Source: Gymnothorax reevesii
Lineage: Eukaryota; Chordata; Actinopteri; Anguilliformes; Muraenidae
Direction of reading: 5' to 3'
NCBI GenBank assembly: GCA_029721435.1
Contig: CM056580.1
Coordinates: 24,112,367 to 24,176,366, forward strand
DNA length: 64,000 nucleotides
Shown here: positions 33,150-43,711 of the stretch, in pieces
Layout of the letters: each line of letters opens with the position of its first letter
Numbering within the stretch: position 1 is the first letter of the stretch
Position numbers and translations under genes: made by a program
Notes under the pieces: model-generated
Told to the model about the DNA's origin: nothing
What the model saw: only the letters and a program-made list of their open reading frames with translations
Databases searched by the model: none

Positions 33150-34736
33150 AATTGAATTGAACCTGATAAAATTGGAAGCTCCATCCATCATTGAATAATT
33201 AACTCATTTTTTAATCTCTGTATTGCCTCAGGTTGTTCTATGGCCTGGAAGACTGCCCATGTAACTCCATTAAATAAAGGTGGCACTACTACTGAGTTAA
33301 ATAATTATAGGCCAATTTCTAAGCTACCATATTTGGCAAAAATCTTTGGAACCTTAATTAACACTCAAATCCTACCTCTCATCTTATTCAATTCTCAGTC
33401 CTCAGTCTGGGTTTAGATCAAATCACAGTACAATCACTGCTGTCACTCTGGTTACAAATGACGTATTAGCAGCGTCTGATAGAAAGAAGCATTGTGCTGC
33501 CCTTTTTGTGGACCTATCTAAGGCATTTGATACTGTAGACCATCATTTGCTCCTACAAACACTTTCAAATATTGCTCTGGATATTACTGCATGTAATTCT
33601 CTCAGAATTATCTGCATGGGATGCGTCAGGGCGTGAAGGCAGGAAATTTCCAATCAAATGGTATACCGCAGGGCTTGATTTTGTATCCTGTCCTTTTTAC
33701 TTTGTACATAAATGATATTGCCTCTACACAAGAAAACTGCTTTGCCCATTTTTATGCTGATGATACGATTGTCTATTGTATAGTAGATTCAGTACAACTG
33801 GCAACTGAAAGACTCCAGATAGCATTTAATGCCCTGCAAGAGGCACTCTTAAGACTTAAACTCATTTTAAATGCAAGTAAGACTAAATTTTATGCTTTTT
33901 ACAAATGCAGAAAATATTGGCCCTGATAGTCTATGCATCACCACGGCAAATGGCTCCTCCATTCAGAGAGTCTCAGAGTTTAAGTATCTTGGAATATGGA
34001 TTGATCATAAATTCAATTTCAAATATCATAGTGGTAACCTTGTCATTAAACTCCGTTAGAAAGTTGGCCACTTGGACAGAAACAAATCTTGCTTTCCGAT
34101 GTCCTGCAGGAAAAGAATTGTGGAAGCAACTGTCTTGTCTGTTCTGGATTTTCGAGATGTAATTCATAGGCATGCTGCCGCTACAACATTATAGCCGCTT
34201 GATTCAGTTTATCATTCCGCACTTAGATTTGCCACAGGTGCAAGTTATAATACTCACCATTGTCTTTTGTATGATATGGTTGGTTGATTATCTCTTGAAA
34301 CGAGGTGAAATAGGCACTGGTTGTTGTTTATACTGAAGGCCCTTCTTGGTAAATTTCCGCCTTAGATTTCCATGTTACTAACGCAGTATGCCCTTATCCT
34401 ACTCGTTGAAATGACTGGCTTATGCTTGAGATCCCTTGTGCTCGGACTGAGCTTGGCAAGACTGCCTTCCAATTCTCTGCACCATATTCCTGGAATTTCC
34501 TACAAAGCACTTTAAAATTGGTCTCTCTTCCATCATCATTCAATCAGTTTAAGCCCAAGATCCGAGACTTATTGGTATCATCATGTGTGTGTTTTAATTA
34601 ATATTTTAATTAATTAATTTATTTTTTATACATTGTTTTGTATTCCCTCCTTTTTCCTTGCATGGTTTGTTGTTTTTGTCCATGAGGGTCTCCCTCAGTG
34701 GGTTCCGAGTTTAAATAAAGGCTTTAATGAATTAAT
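33150..34736 (+). mobile_element. Non-LTR retrotransposon (LINE) fragment, 5' truncated
   Basis: The reverse-transcriptase blocks appear in order with frameshifts: AWKTAHVTPLNKGG, NNYRPISKLPYLAKIFGTL, CAALFVDLSKAFDTVDHHLL, GIPQGLILYPVLFTLYINDI, FAHFYADDTIVYC. It ends near GGGTCTCCCTCAGTGGGTTC followed by AAATAAAGG, a typical fish LINE 3' end. The clade (L2/CR1/Jockey-like) is not resolved by eye. Inactive because of stops in every block. Confidence 0.85.
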
Positions 34737-34797
34737 GTTTTGTCCGGTCAACTTCAGTTTTTTTTTCAAATATACAGCCACTTCCGCCACGCAGGCC

Positions 34798-35085
34798 TGC
34801 AACATCTTCCAAAAATTTGGGACATGGACAGTTTGGTTGTGAAAATGATGGAAAATGATATGCTTTGAATCATCTGATTGCTGCAGGTGACCATAAACAT
34901 GATTTGGTTTAAAGGAAACATCCTGGAAAGGCTGAGTCCTTTAGGAACATAGGTGGGCCAAAGATCACCAATTTATTTACAAATTTGTGCGAAAATCATT
35001 CACATTTAAAAAAAACTGTGCTCCTCAAAGAAAGAAAGGGAAGGATTGGATATTTTACACTTTTCGATGAATAATATAATTAAAC
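34798..35085 (+). mobile_element. Degenerate 5' fragment of a Tc1-like element
   Basis: AAAAATTTGGGACATGGACA, TTTAAAGGAAACATCCTGG and GGCTGAGTCCTTTAGGAAC align with the 5' end and transposase start of the 31390-32954 element. Only the N-terminal coding region remains. Confidence 0.55.
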
Positions 35086-35129
35086 GCATTTTTGGGTTTA
35101 AAGGGCAAGGATGCAAGTTTGAGCTGGAT

Positions 35130-36440
35130 TCAGTGCTATGAAGAAGTATTTGTCCAATTCCTGATTTCTGCTATTTTGTTTATTTGCTATGTTCAAATTT
35201 TCTTGATCTTCCATCTAATTCTGATATATGACAAATTCAACTGGAGTGCAATCAATATGCAGCTTTTATATGCAGCTTAACCCAACTGTGCTTGAGCTTT
35301 CCATCACAAACTGATGGCCAGGCATTCTCCTTCAGGGTTTTGTGGTAGATGGCAGAATTCATGGTGCCATCAATTATGGCATGTTGCCCAGGCCCTGAAG
35401 CAGCAAAAAAGCCCCAGAATATTACACTGCCACCTCTGTGCAGCAATTTTCTGACTGGAATACAGTGTTTGCTTTACGGCAGATATAGCGGTAGCCTTCC
35501 CTTGTCCTGCAAAAGGTTCCAATTTTGACTCGTCATTTCACAGAATATCATCCCAAAATTCTTGGGGGTCATGATGATTTTTTTTGGCAAACTTGAGACA
35601 AACCTATGTGTTCTTTTTGGTCAGCAGTGGTTTTTGCCTTGCAGCTGTGCAATGGATGCCATTTTTGCTTGGTCTTTTTTATTTTGTGGTGTCATTGAAC
35701 ATAGCGCTAGGCGATACGGACTAAAAATCATCTCTCGATATTTCTTTGCTGAATGGCGATACTCCATATATATATCGATATTTTTTTCTGTGACCTAATT
35801 GCGGATTCCCCCTAAGCGATTAATTCCATAACCAATTTGCACTCCGTCTCTATGTTGTCGCTGAGTGTAGGTGAGAGTGGAGATGGAGGTGGAGGGGGAG
35901 GGCTTGCGGTCACAGAGCGAGGGAGGCGGAGCAGAAAGGTGAAGTGTGTGGGACGGGGATACGGAGAGGGAGAGGAGAAATAGGTGCGAACTTGTATTGT
36001 GTATTGTCATTTTAACGCAAAATGAACTATATCGATACAAACGATATTGTCCCGTATTACATCTAGTTTAGAAATACATCGGTATATATTAAAATACCGA
36101 GATATCGCCCAGCCCTAATTGAACATTAACCTTAACTGAGGCAATTGAGGCCTGCAGTTCTTTAGATGTTAGTCTGAGTTCTTTTTAGAACTCCTGGATG
36201 CAATGAGGAATTTTGGAAGGTTGACCACTCCTGAGAGGTTCACAGCTGTTCCAAGTTTTCTCAGTTTGAGGACAATGGCTCTCACCATGGTTTGCTGGAG
36301 TCGATGATTGTTGTAAATGACTTTGTAACCCTTTCCAGACAGATGTTGACGATTTTATTTCTAATCTGCCCTTGAATTTCTGAAGATCATGGCATCATTT
36401 GTTGCTTTGTACTGCCTACTTCATTGCGCTGAAAGTTTCA
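35130..36440 (-). mobile_element. Tc1-like transposon (minus strand), interrupted by a hAT MITE
   Basis: Left end CAGTGCTATGAAGAAGTATT matches the terminus type of the 6347-9315 element. The minus strand encodes GGSVIFWGFFAASGPGQHAI and IDGTMNSAIYHKTLKENAWP (35252-35446), the same transposase family, with N-terminal coding remnants at about 36130-36430. The two halves are separated by the MITE at 35702-36117. Transposase is broken. Confidence 0.78.
35702..36117. mobile_element. hAT-type MITE, 416 bp, perfect 8-bp target duplication
   Basis: Termini TAGCGCTAGGCGATA and TATCGCCCAGCCCTA (reversed TAGGGCTGGGCGATA) flanked by perfect direct repeats ATTGAACA at 35694-35701 and 36118-36125. It sits inside a Tc1 transposase remnant. 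Confidence 0.9.
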
Positions 36441-39400
36441 TTTTAGCGATGTTTAGATTCAACAGGGCTGGCAGCAATAATGCTTGGGTCTCTTTCGTGT
36501 TACTAGGTGACATCTAGAAACTAGCTGCTAAACAACTGATTCCAAACACAGAGAATACCACTATAATACAGAAATCGGGGAATTACATTGTACATTATAT
36601 TCACTTAATAAAATTGAAAGCAATTGTAGAAAATTTGAAGAAAAAAAAACACTCTTTGATTGCATATATGCTTTTTAAAGTAGCTACTGTTTATCAACTA
36701 ATAAAATTAACTGATGTCAAAAGTTGCAAGGGGAATGCTGTCATCTTGGAAAAAGGATGTTCAGAAATGCCGATTGATTGGCCATGAAATTACATTTTCA
36801 GTACATTTATCAATTGACATTTAAACTAAGATAGCTATAAATAGAATTCTGCATACACTATCCTTTGTGAAAATATGAACCTACTATTAAATTCTTTGAG
36901 GAACAATGAAAAAAAATGACGCCTGGATCTAGTTTTTCTCTTGCCTTCTAACAGTCCTTTGGGAGCAATATTTTTGATATCCTGAACAGAAACATGGGAA
37001 AGGAGCGGGGGTCAGGGGTATTAGTGAGCTCTGCTCCCTTTTCACCGGTATCTCATTATTTTTCTGTCTCCTTGTAGTCTATATGTGCACTTGCGGTGGC
37101 AAGAAATGTGTTTGTTGTTATACTACTGCTGTAGGGACCTGCTGGTGCTTGCCTCCCCAACCATGGGGAGTATTTCTTTCTTATATCGTATAGTATTTCT
37201 TTCTGTCTTATATCTCTGCCTTCTCCCTATGTCTTTCTGTCCTTTTCTGCTCTCAATATACCTCTCTCAGCATCTCATTCTCCCTCTATTTCTCCCTACA
37301 GACTCCCTTTCTCTATTTCTCTGCAATTTTCTGTCCAGCACAGAATATGAAATATATGGACTCCAGCTACTGTAGCTCCTGTCTCACGATAAAGAGATGG
37401 ATGGTTGCAGAGCTCCAATGAGGAGAATATCTTACCCCCCCCCCCCCCCTTTCACTGTTTGCTGAGCTGCTAGTGGGGAACAATGCGTATCTCTGAGTAA
37501 ACTGCAGCAAAAATGACCTCTCAGGGAACTAGGAGTAGTAATTCATGTGCAGGTCTCCCGCAAGGACTAAGGATGTGAATGTAGCTCTGTTAATGTCAAT
37601 AGACCCATATTTCATTTGTCTAGCATCCTGGAGCATCCGGAAATTCGGCTGAGTTGGATCAATACTGTTGCTGTTGTCTATCAGAGGTCTTTTCTGTCAT
37701 TTTAATAAACTATCATGGATGCAAAATGCAGACCTGTATAGTATAATGTTATGAGATCTGAGCTTTATACTCCAAAGTGGTGCTCTCCTAGATTACATGA
37801 CCATTTGTAACCTTGAGCTAGGTACTTAACCTAGATTCTGTCAGTAAAGCACCCAGCTATACTTTGTCTGTATGGACTGTGGCTAAGAGATATGAGGTCC
37901 ACAAGTTGCTCTAGATTAGTTTCTGCTTCTGACTTTGCTGAGGGCTATTTGTCTTTCACTGGATTTCACACAACAGCTCTTTTCTCTTATTTGAATTTCC
38001 TTTTAATTGTGGAATGCTTTCACAGAAAACACTGAGTGGCAATTGAACAGTCATTGAATGATTTTGATATTCATAGGCACATCTCTTCATGCTATGTTTT
38101 GACAGGAAAATTACAGTACTCGTCGATTAGCTGAAGGTTATCTTAAGGAAATTCTTCCTTTAGGGCTTTCTTGAAGATGAGTTTATTTAATTATTTATTT
38201 TTTGAGGTTTATGCTTTGATATTTTGTTATAATTGCCGAGATTGTAGAATAATTGTGAAACCATAAGGTAATAGCCTTTCCTCCTGTCTCATTAACTGGT
38301 CTTGTCGATTTGTTTTCATATCAGGATTTATTTTTTGTCCCTTTAAAGGACTGAATTGGCCTTAATCTAAAGGACCATACCATACACTCTGTAATGTCCA
38401 ACGCTGTAGGTGCATTATAATAAATGAACATAAATGTATAGTTAAAATATGTCTTTATAATGAGTGTGAAACATAAGTATGTCAAAGCAGTAAATGGTAA
38501 GTTTTAAACGTTAAACTGCGGCCAGATGGGCCACGTTTAACGGGCATGAGTCACATTAATGTAGCCTTCTAGACTTTATAATTGACAGAGTTGGGCTAGT
38601 GGGATGCTGTATAGCTACTGCGTGTCGCTCTAGCATAAAGTAATACATTGACCTGTGTACAGTGGGAAGACAAGAACAGTCTGTCTCATTTTTGTTTATA
38701 CACCGGTATGGAAGCATGAAGGGTGGTGGAATGTCGATAAATGGGTTTATAACGGAGCAGGGAAGGGGAGAATGAGTTGAAAGTTGAAAGCTTTCAAGAG
38801 CTGTTAGATTTCTACTCAGTTTGTGGTGGAACCATTTACTGGGGCATATCCGGCTTCAGAACAGGATTGAGTGGACTGAGGGTATGAAGTCATCTCCTGG
38901 TGCCATGGTTTTTTGTGGGCTGAAGAGGTAGAGTTTGGACTGAGATCTCAGTGAGACAAGCTCAACCACAGAAGCTGACAGCTGACTGACCTGAACTCAA
39001 AACAAAAAAGAGTCACCTTCATCAGTGTTTGCAATGATTCGTCAGGAGCATCACAAACCGAAGAATCACTGCCTGATTTTAAGGTTCTGAGGGACAAAAA
39101 AAAGTTTTTGTTTGATACCCAGGTTTTTATGCATTTTTCTCCCTTCTCCCCTGAAAGCAGAGCCCCTAAGGACATTTTCCCTGGGACTCGCCAATTAAAA
39201 TATTTTCATTCTCGCATGGTGAGGGAAGAAGTCTGTTTGTGTTTTTGTGAGCTTGAGGGTTGGATCAGGCTGCTGTAATCTGCAGGGTGTATTTTGCACT
39301 GCAACACTCCACAAAACATGACGTAATGCTTTGTTTTTAAAATTTATCCCATATAATTTCCTGTTGTTTGACAGTGTTTTTCTGTATGCGCGTGCACACA

Positions 39401-39474
39401 CACGCACCCACACACACTCATACACGTGCGCGTGCGCGTGCGCACACAGTCTGCAAACAATAGCTTTGTCCTTC

Positions 39475-39515
<41 letters not shown>

Positions 39516-40133
39516 ATAGTATGCGTGTTTGTGTGTGTGTAAGAGAGAGATAAATATCCCATATCTGTTGTTGCACTATATTCCTCTGTTTTACATAATG
39601 CTGGGTGAGGAACTTTAGCTGGGGCAAAGGGAACTTGTAGTCATCTCCTGTGTTTGGAACAGGAGACTGGCACTCTTATCATTATTTGATCCCTATGCAG
39701 TGATGTACTCTTGCACTTGCTTTACACTCTCTCCCTGAAATTTCCAGATTTTCCCAATGGTTTTAGTAATTCCGAGAGCCTTCCAGATTTTTCTTGAGTG
39801 TTTCCTGCCTGGGACAACAATCGTTCCTTCACACGCAATGGGTCAGGCGGGAGGTGCGATGACATCACCTCCTCAACTGATAGTGTGGGATCAACATTCA
39901 CATCTCTGTTCGTTATGCTGCTCAGCCTACTGTCAGTATGTCAACGTTGTTTAGCCTTCCCGGCTACCTCTGACATCTTACAGAATTGTCATGAATTGTG
40001 ATGTTTAATCCAATTTAAATGAACTAATCTTAATGAAAAATGGAGACCAGGCCACAGCAGTATGTTTCTATAAGTGAGTGGTGAATCTTTTGCTGGTGAA
40101 AACACGCACAAGTTTGGAGCCAATACCTTGGAT
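36441..40133. other. Non-coding DNA with microsatellites
   Basis: No gene supported. Holds a C run at about 37436-37449, a small palindrome near 38507-38541 (CGTTAAAC/GTTTAACG), and CA/TG microsatellites at 39395-39541. Confidence 0.5.
39395..39541. repeat. (CA)n/(TG)n microsatellite cluster
   Basis: CA-rich, then alternating GC/GT, then (TG)n at about 39477-39510 and further TG. Overlapping ORFs on both strands are repeat artefacts. Confidence 0.95.
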
Positions 40134-40348
40134 TTAACCCTTTCAGTGCTTATTGGCAACTGTAGTTTCCCAATGATGTAAGATATCAAAATTAGATGCT
40201 CTTGAAAACCTATCATGTGGCAACTTGTTTAAAAGACCTCCCCTGCGGGGAAGCTCTTTTAAACAAGTTGTCCCATTATAGGCTTCCAACAGCTCAGGAT
40301 AATTACATTTTTATTTCTTGAAAATTTATTCAGCACTCAAAGGGTTAA
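40134..40348. mobile_element. Short TTAA-target MITE (relative of the 4202-5406 element)
   Basis: TTAA at 40134-40137 and 40345-40348 flanks CCCTTTCAGTGCT and AGCACTCAAAGGG. A central perfect hairpin (CTTGTTTAAAAGA against TCTTTTAAACAAG around CCCCTGCGGGG) is present. It shares ATGTAAGATATCAAAAT and GAAAACCTATCATGT with the longer copy. Confidence 0.82.
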
Positions 40349-40767
40349 ACTATTTTGTGTTGTAAAATCTGATATTTTTGCACATCAGGAAGATTGTACT
40401 GCTCTTTTTGTGAAACACCTTGAAATTTATAACTGGCATTTTTGGACTTGCCTTGTTTTATTGGATGTGTTTATTGTTTGCGGTGGTGTGGTTAATGTGT
40501 TCATTTAACCCCGAGCCTCACTAAGAGCACCTATCTTATTAAATATTGAATATGGAAATAAATCTGTAGGGGTGGGAAGCTGGTTTTTCAGTAACCAATC
40601 AAAAGCTGCAGCATAGCTGAATGACATCCAGAGTCAGACCATCTATTGTGCTTGCGTGCTGCGTTGTCAGGGGAGCTGGGGAAACACTAATGAATGCTTA
40701 AATGAATGATGGTCTAAGACTCTTTATCTGACTGCCCAGTGCCCCTTTCATGCACTGCAAAATTAAG

Positions 40768-40897
40768 CATTATTACACGCGAGGGTTTGCTTGACCGTCA
40801 TTATTGTCTCAACAGTGATGCGGCTAAGCGCCGAGTTCCGTTAGCATTGCTGAAGTGACAATAATGACAGTTAAGCACACCCTTGAGTGTAATAATG
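40768..40897. mobile_element. 130-bp fold-back MITE
   Basis: CATTATTACACGCGAGGGTT and its imperfect complement ending GAGTGTAATAATG form arms of about 43 bp (with GTCATTATTGTC against GACAATAATGAC). The centre also pairs partly, so the whole element can form one long hairpin. Confidence 0.82.
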
Positions 40898-42158
40898 AGA
40901 TTCTACAACTATTACCAACAAAATAAAATGTATAATCAAAATGTATTCATACTGTGGGCATTTCACTCTCAAAATATAAAAGTTTTTTTTGCTAATATTC
41001 TCCCCGTTTCAGTGGAAATATATGATATCTGACGTTAACTAGTCCTTGTCAGCCAGCCAACCTGGACTTATGTTTTCTAGACATTGTGATTTCCCAAAAC
41101 TGAATAAATACCGCACATAGCATCACAAAACTTCTTTGCTAGCTCAGTCGTGTTGTAACTAGAATATCTGCTGGAAAAAATAATTTTTTCATGGACTGAT
41201 AGTTATACTTCTGCCGACATCTCAGCCTTTTTTAGCTAACAGACGCGCGGCAACAACTCGCCAGCACAGCTGATCTTTATATACAACAAACTTTTTGTAT
41301 ATTAACAGTTATATTTAAATATAGGAAACGGCTTTCCAGCGTTGGCGCCAAAACAAACATCTATATTTTGATTAACTCACTAGCAGATGTTTCATTTCAG
41401 CTGGGGTGTGTTACTCTAATTTAACGTTAGCTCCTTATGTGGCTAAGCAGCAAAAGCAAATAAAAAAGGCCTGTAATATGAAGGCTGAACAGAGTTATAT
41501 AATTTTAACCCCACCTTTCGGGGGCTTTGAATAATCACCTTTTCAGGCCATTATCAATTTACCTCTGAAATAAAGATGACAGTTTTCACAGATGTGTTGA
41601 TTTATTAAATGTTCATTTCAATGTACAAATGCAAACAAATTGACAAATTGATTAAATCAATTGCGTTGGCAACTAAGATAGGCGGAGTAATATTTCCAGT
41701 GATGAGGTATTTTTGAGTTGAGCACTGGCTACCTGTGCTGTCTTGCATTTGAGAACATTCTAAATGTCTGATTGACCAATCAGATTGTTGGATCATACGT
41801 ACATGTTGTATAATATGTATTACTGCATGAAAATCTTATGGCTAATGAGGCCAGTCGTATTCTACCACTCTAGATTTCCTGTTGTAGTCAGCCAATGACA
41901 AAGTCAAAGCGATCGCTATAATCGTGGGAGGTAACCTCTGAGAGATTCAGAACCTTGGACAGCACTTGGGCTGGCATCACCACAGGTTTTTTTTTAACCC
42001 TTACAAAATAAAAAACATTTGAATGGAAGGGCACTGAAGGACCTTTATATCACTCTGTACTGTTGTGCAACCCCAGTTCCGAAAATGTTGTTGCATTATG
42101 GAAAATGCCACTGAAATACAAAAGTCCTCTACCATATGGAACGGACTGCAATGACACA

Positions 42159-43711
42159 TACAGTGGGGGAAATAAGTATTTGACCCCTTGCTGATTTTGC
42201 AGGTTTGCCCACGAACAAAGAGTGCAACGGTCTATAATTTTAATGATAGGTTTATTTTAACAGTGAGTGACAGAATATCACCAAAAAAGTGGAATAAGAC
42301 ATTGTATGCATTTTAGGAATTTATTTGCATATTTTTGGTCAAAAATAAGTATTTGACCCCCTGGACAAACAGCATGTTCATATTTTGTAGAAAAGCCATT
42401 ATTGGCCAGCACAGATGTCAAACAATTTTTATGGTTGTTGACAAGGTTTGTGCACATTTTGGCAGGGATGTTGGCCCACTCTTCCCTGCAGACAGCCTCC
42501 AAATCATTCAGGTCCCGAGGCTCTCGCCTTGCAACACGAATTATAAGCTCCCTCCAAAGTTTTTCAATTGGATTCAGGTGTGGAGACTGGCTAAGCCACT
42601 CAAGACCCTTGATGTACTTCTTCTTCAGCCACTCTTTTGTTGCTTTGGCGGTGTGCTTGGGGTAGTTTTCGTGCTGAAACACCCATCCTCGACCCATGTT
42701 CAGCTCTCTCACTGAGGGAAGTAGCTGTTGGTCCAGAATTCCTCGGTATATGGCCCTGTCCATCCTCCCCTCAATGTAATGGAGTTGTGTCGTCCCCTTG
42801 GATGAAAAGCACCACTGTGCTTGACGGTGGGGATGGTGTTCTTTGGGTTGTACTCTGTATTCTTTGCCCTCCAAACATGGCGAGTTGAGTTGAGCCCAAA
42901 AAGTTCTATTTTGGTCTCATCTGACCACATCACCTTCTTCAAGGCCTCTTCTGAGTCATCCAGGTGGTCAATGGCGAACTTCAGGCGGGCCTGTATATGT
43001 GCCTTTTTGAGCAGGGGGACCTTGCGTGCCCTGCAGGATTTCAATCCATGACCGCGTAGTGTGTTACCAACTGTTTCTTTTGTAACTGTGGTCCTAGCTG
43101 CCTTCAGTTCATTAACCAGTTCCCCCCTTGTGATTCCTCAACGTTCGCATCATCAGGGACATCTCACGAGGTGAGACTTTGCATGGAGGCCCAGACTAAG
43201 GGAGGTTGGCAGCAGTGTGGTACTTCTTCCATTTCCTGACAACTGCACCGACAGTTTTCTCTCAGAGTTGCTCCCCGATTCTCTTGTAGCCCATCCCAGC
43301 CTTGTGTAGGTCAACAATCTCGTCCCTGATGTCCTTAGACAGCTCTTTGGTCTTGCCCATGGTGGAGATGTTGGAATCTGGTTGTTTGGGAGTGGATAGG
43401 TGTCTTTTATACAGGTGTATTTGATGTAAATAATTAGTTGGGATTGGGGGTGTGTCTTAAAAAAAGAGTAACTGGCTTGTGGGACCCAGAATACTTGCTG
43501 TTTGGTAGGGGGTCAAATACTTATTTTTCCTCATCAGATGGTTATGTATTTTTATAAATTCATATGATATGATTTTCTGGAATTTTCTTTGTGATTCAGT
43601 CTCTCACTATTAGAATGTATAAACGATTAAAATTCTAGATCGTTGCAGTCTTTGTAAGTGGGCAAACCTGCAAAATCAGCGAGGGGTCAAGTAATTATTT
43701 CCCCCACTGTA
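42159..43711 (-). mobile_element. Tc1-like transposon, full length (~1.55 kb), minus strand
   Basis: TA-bounded inverted termini CAGTGGGGGAAATAAGTATT and its complement ending AATTATTTCCCCCACTG, followed inside by TGCTGATTTTGCAGGTTTGC on one side and its complement on the other. These ends match a Tc1 family widespread in fish. Encloses a transposase pseudogene read on the minus strand. Confidence 0.93.
42330..43360 (-). pseudogene. Tc1-like transposase, damaged
   Basis: It starts [20 protein letters not shown] at 43360, and a stop occurs in the N-terminal third. Downstream it reads [30 protein letters not shown] (first catalytic Asp), then after a frameshift [20 protein letters not shown], where the usual DND has become ENY so the second Asp is lost, and [13 protein letters not shown], which keeps the Glu. 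Inactive. Confidence 0.85.

Noticed and set aside
39331..39627. Overlapping ORFs with Thr-His or Cys-Val runs
   Set aside because: Translations of (CA)n/(TG)n microsatellites. The same applies to frames at 17173-17402 and 57174-57530.
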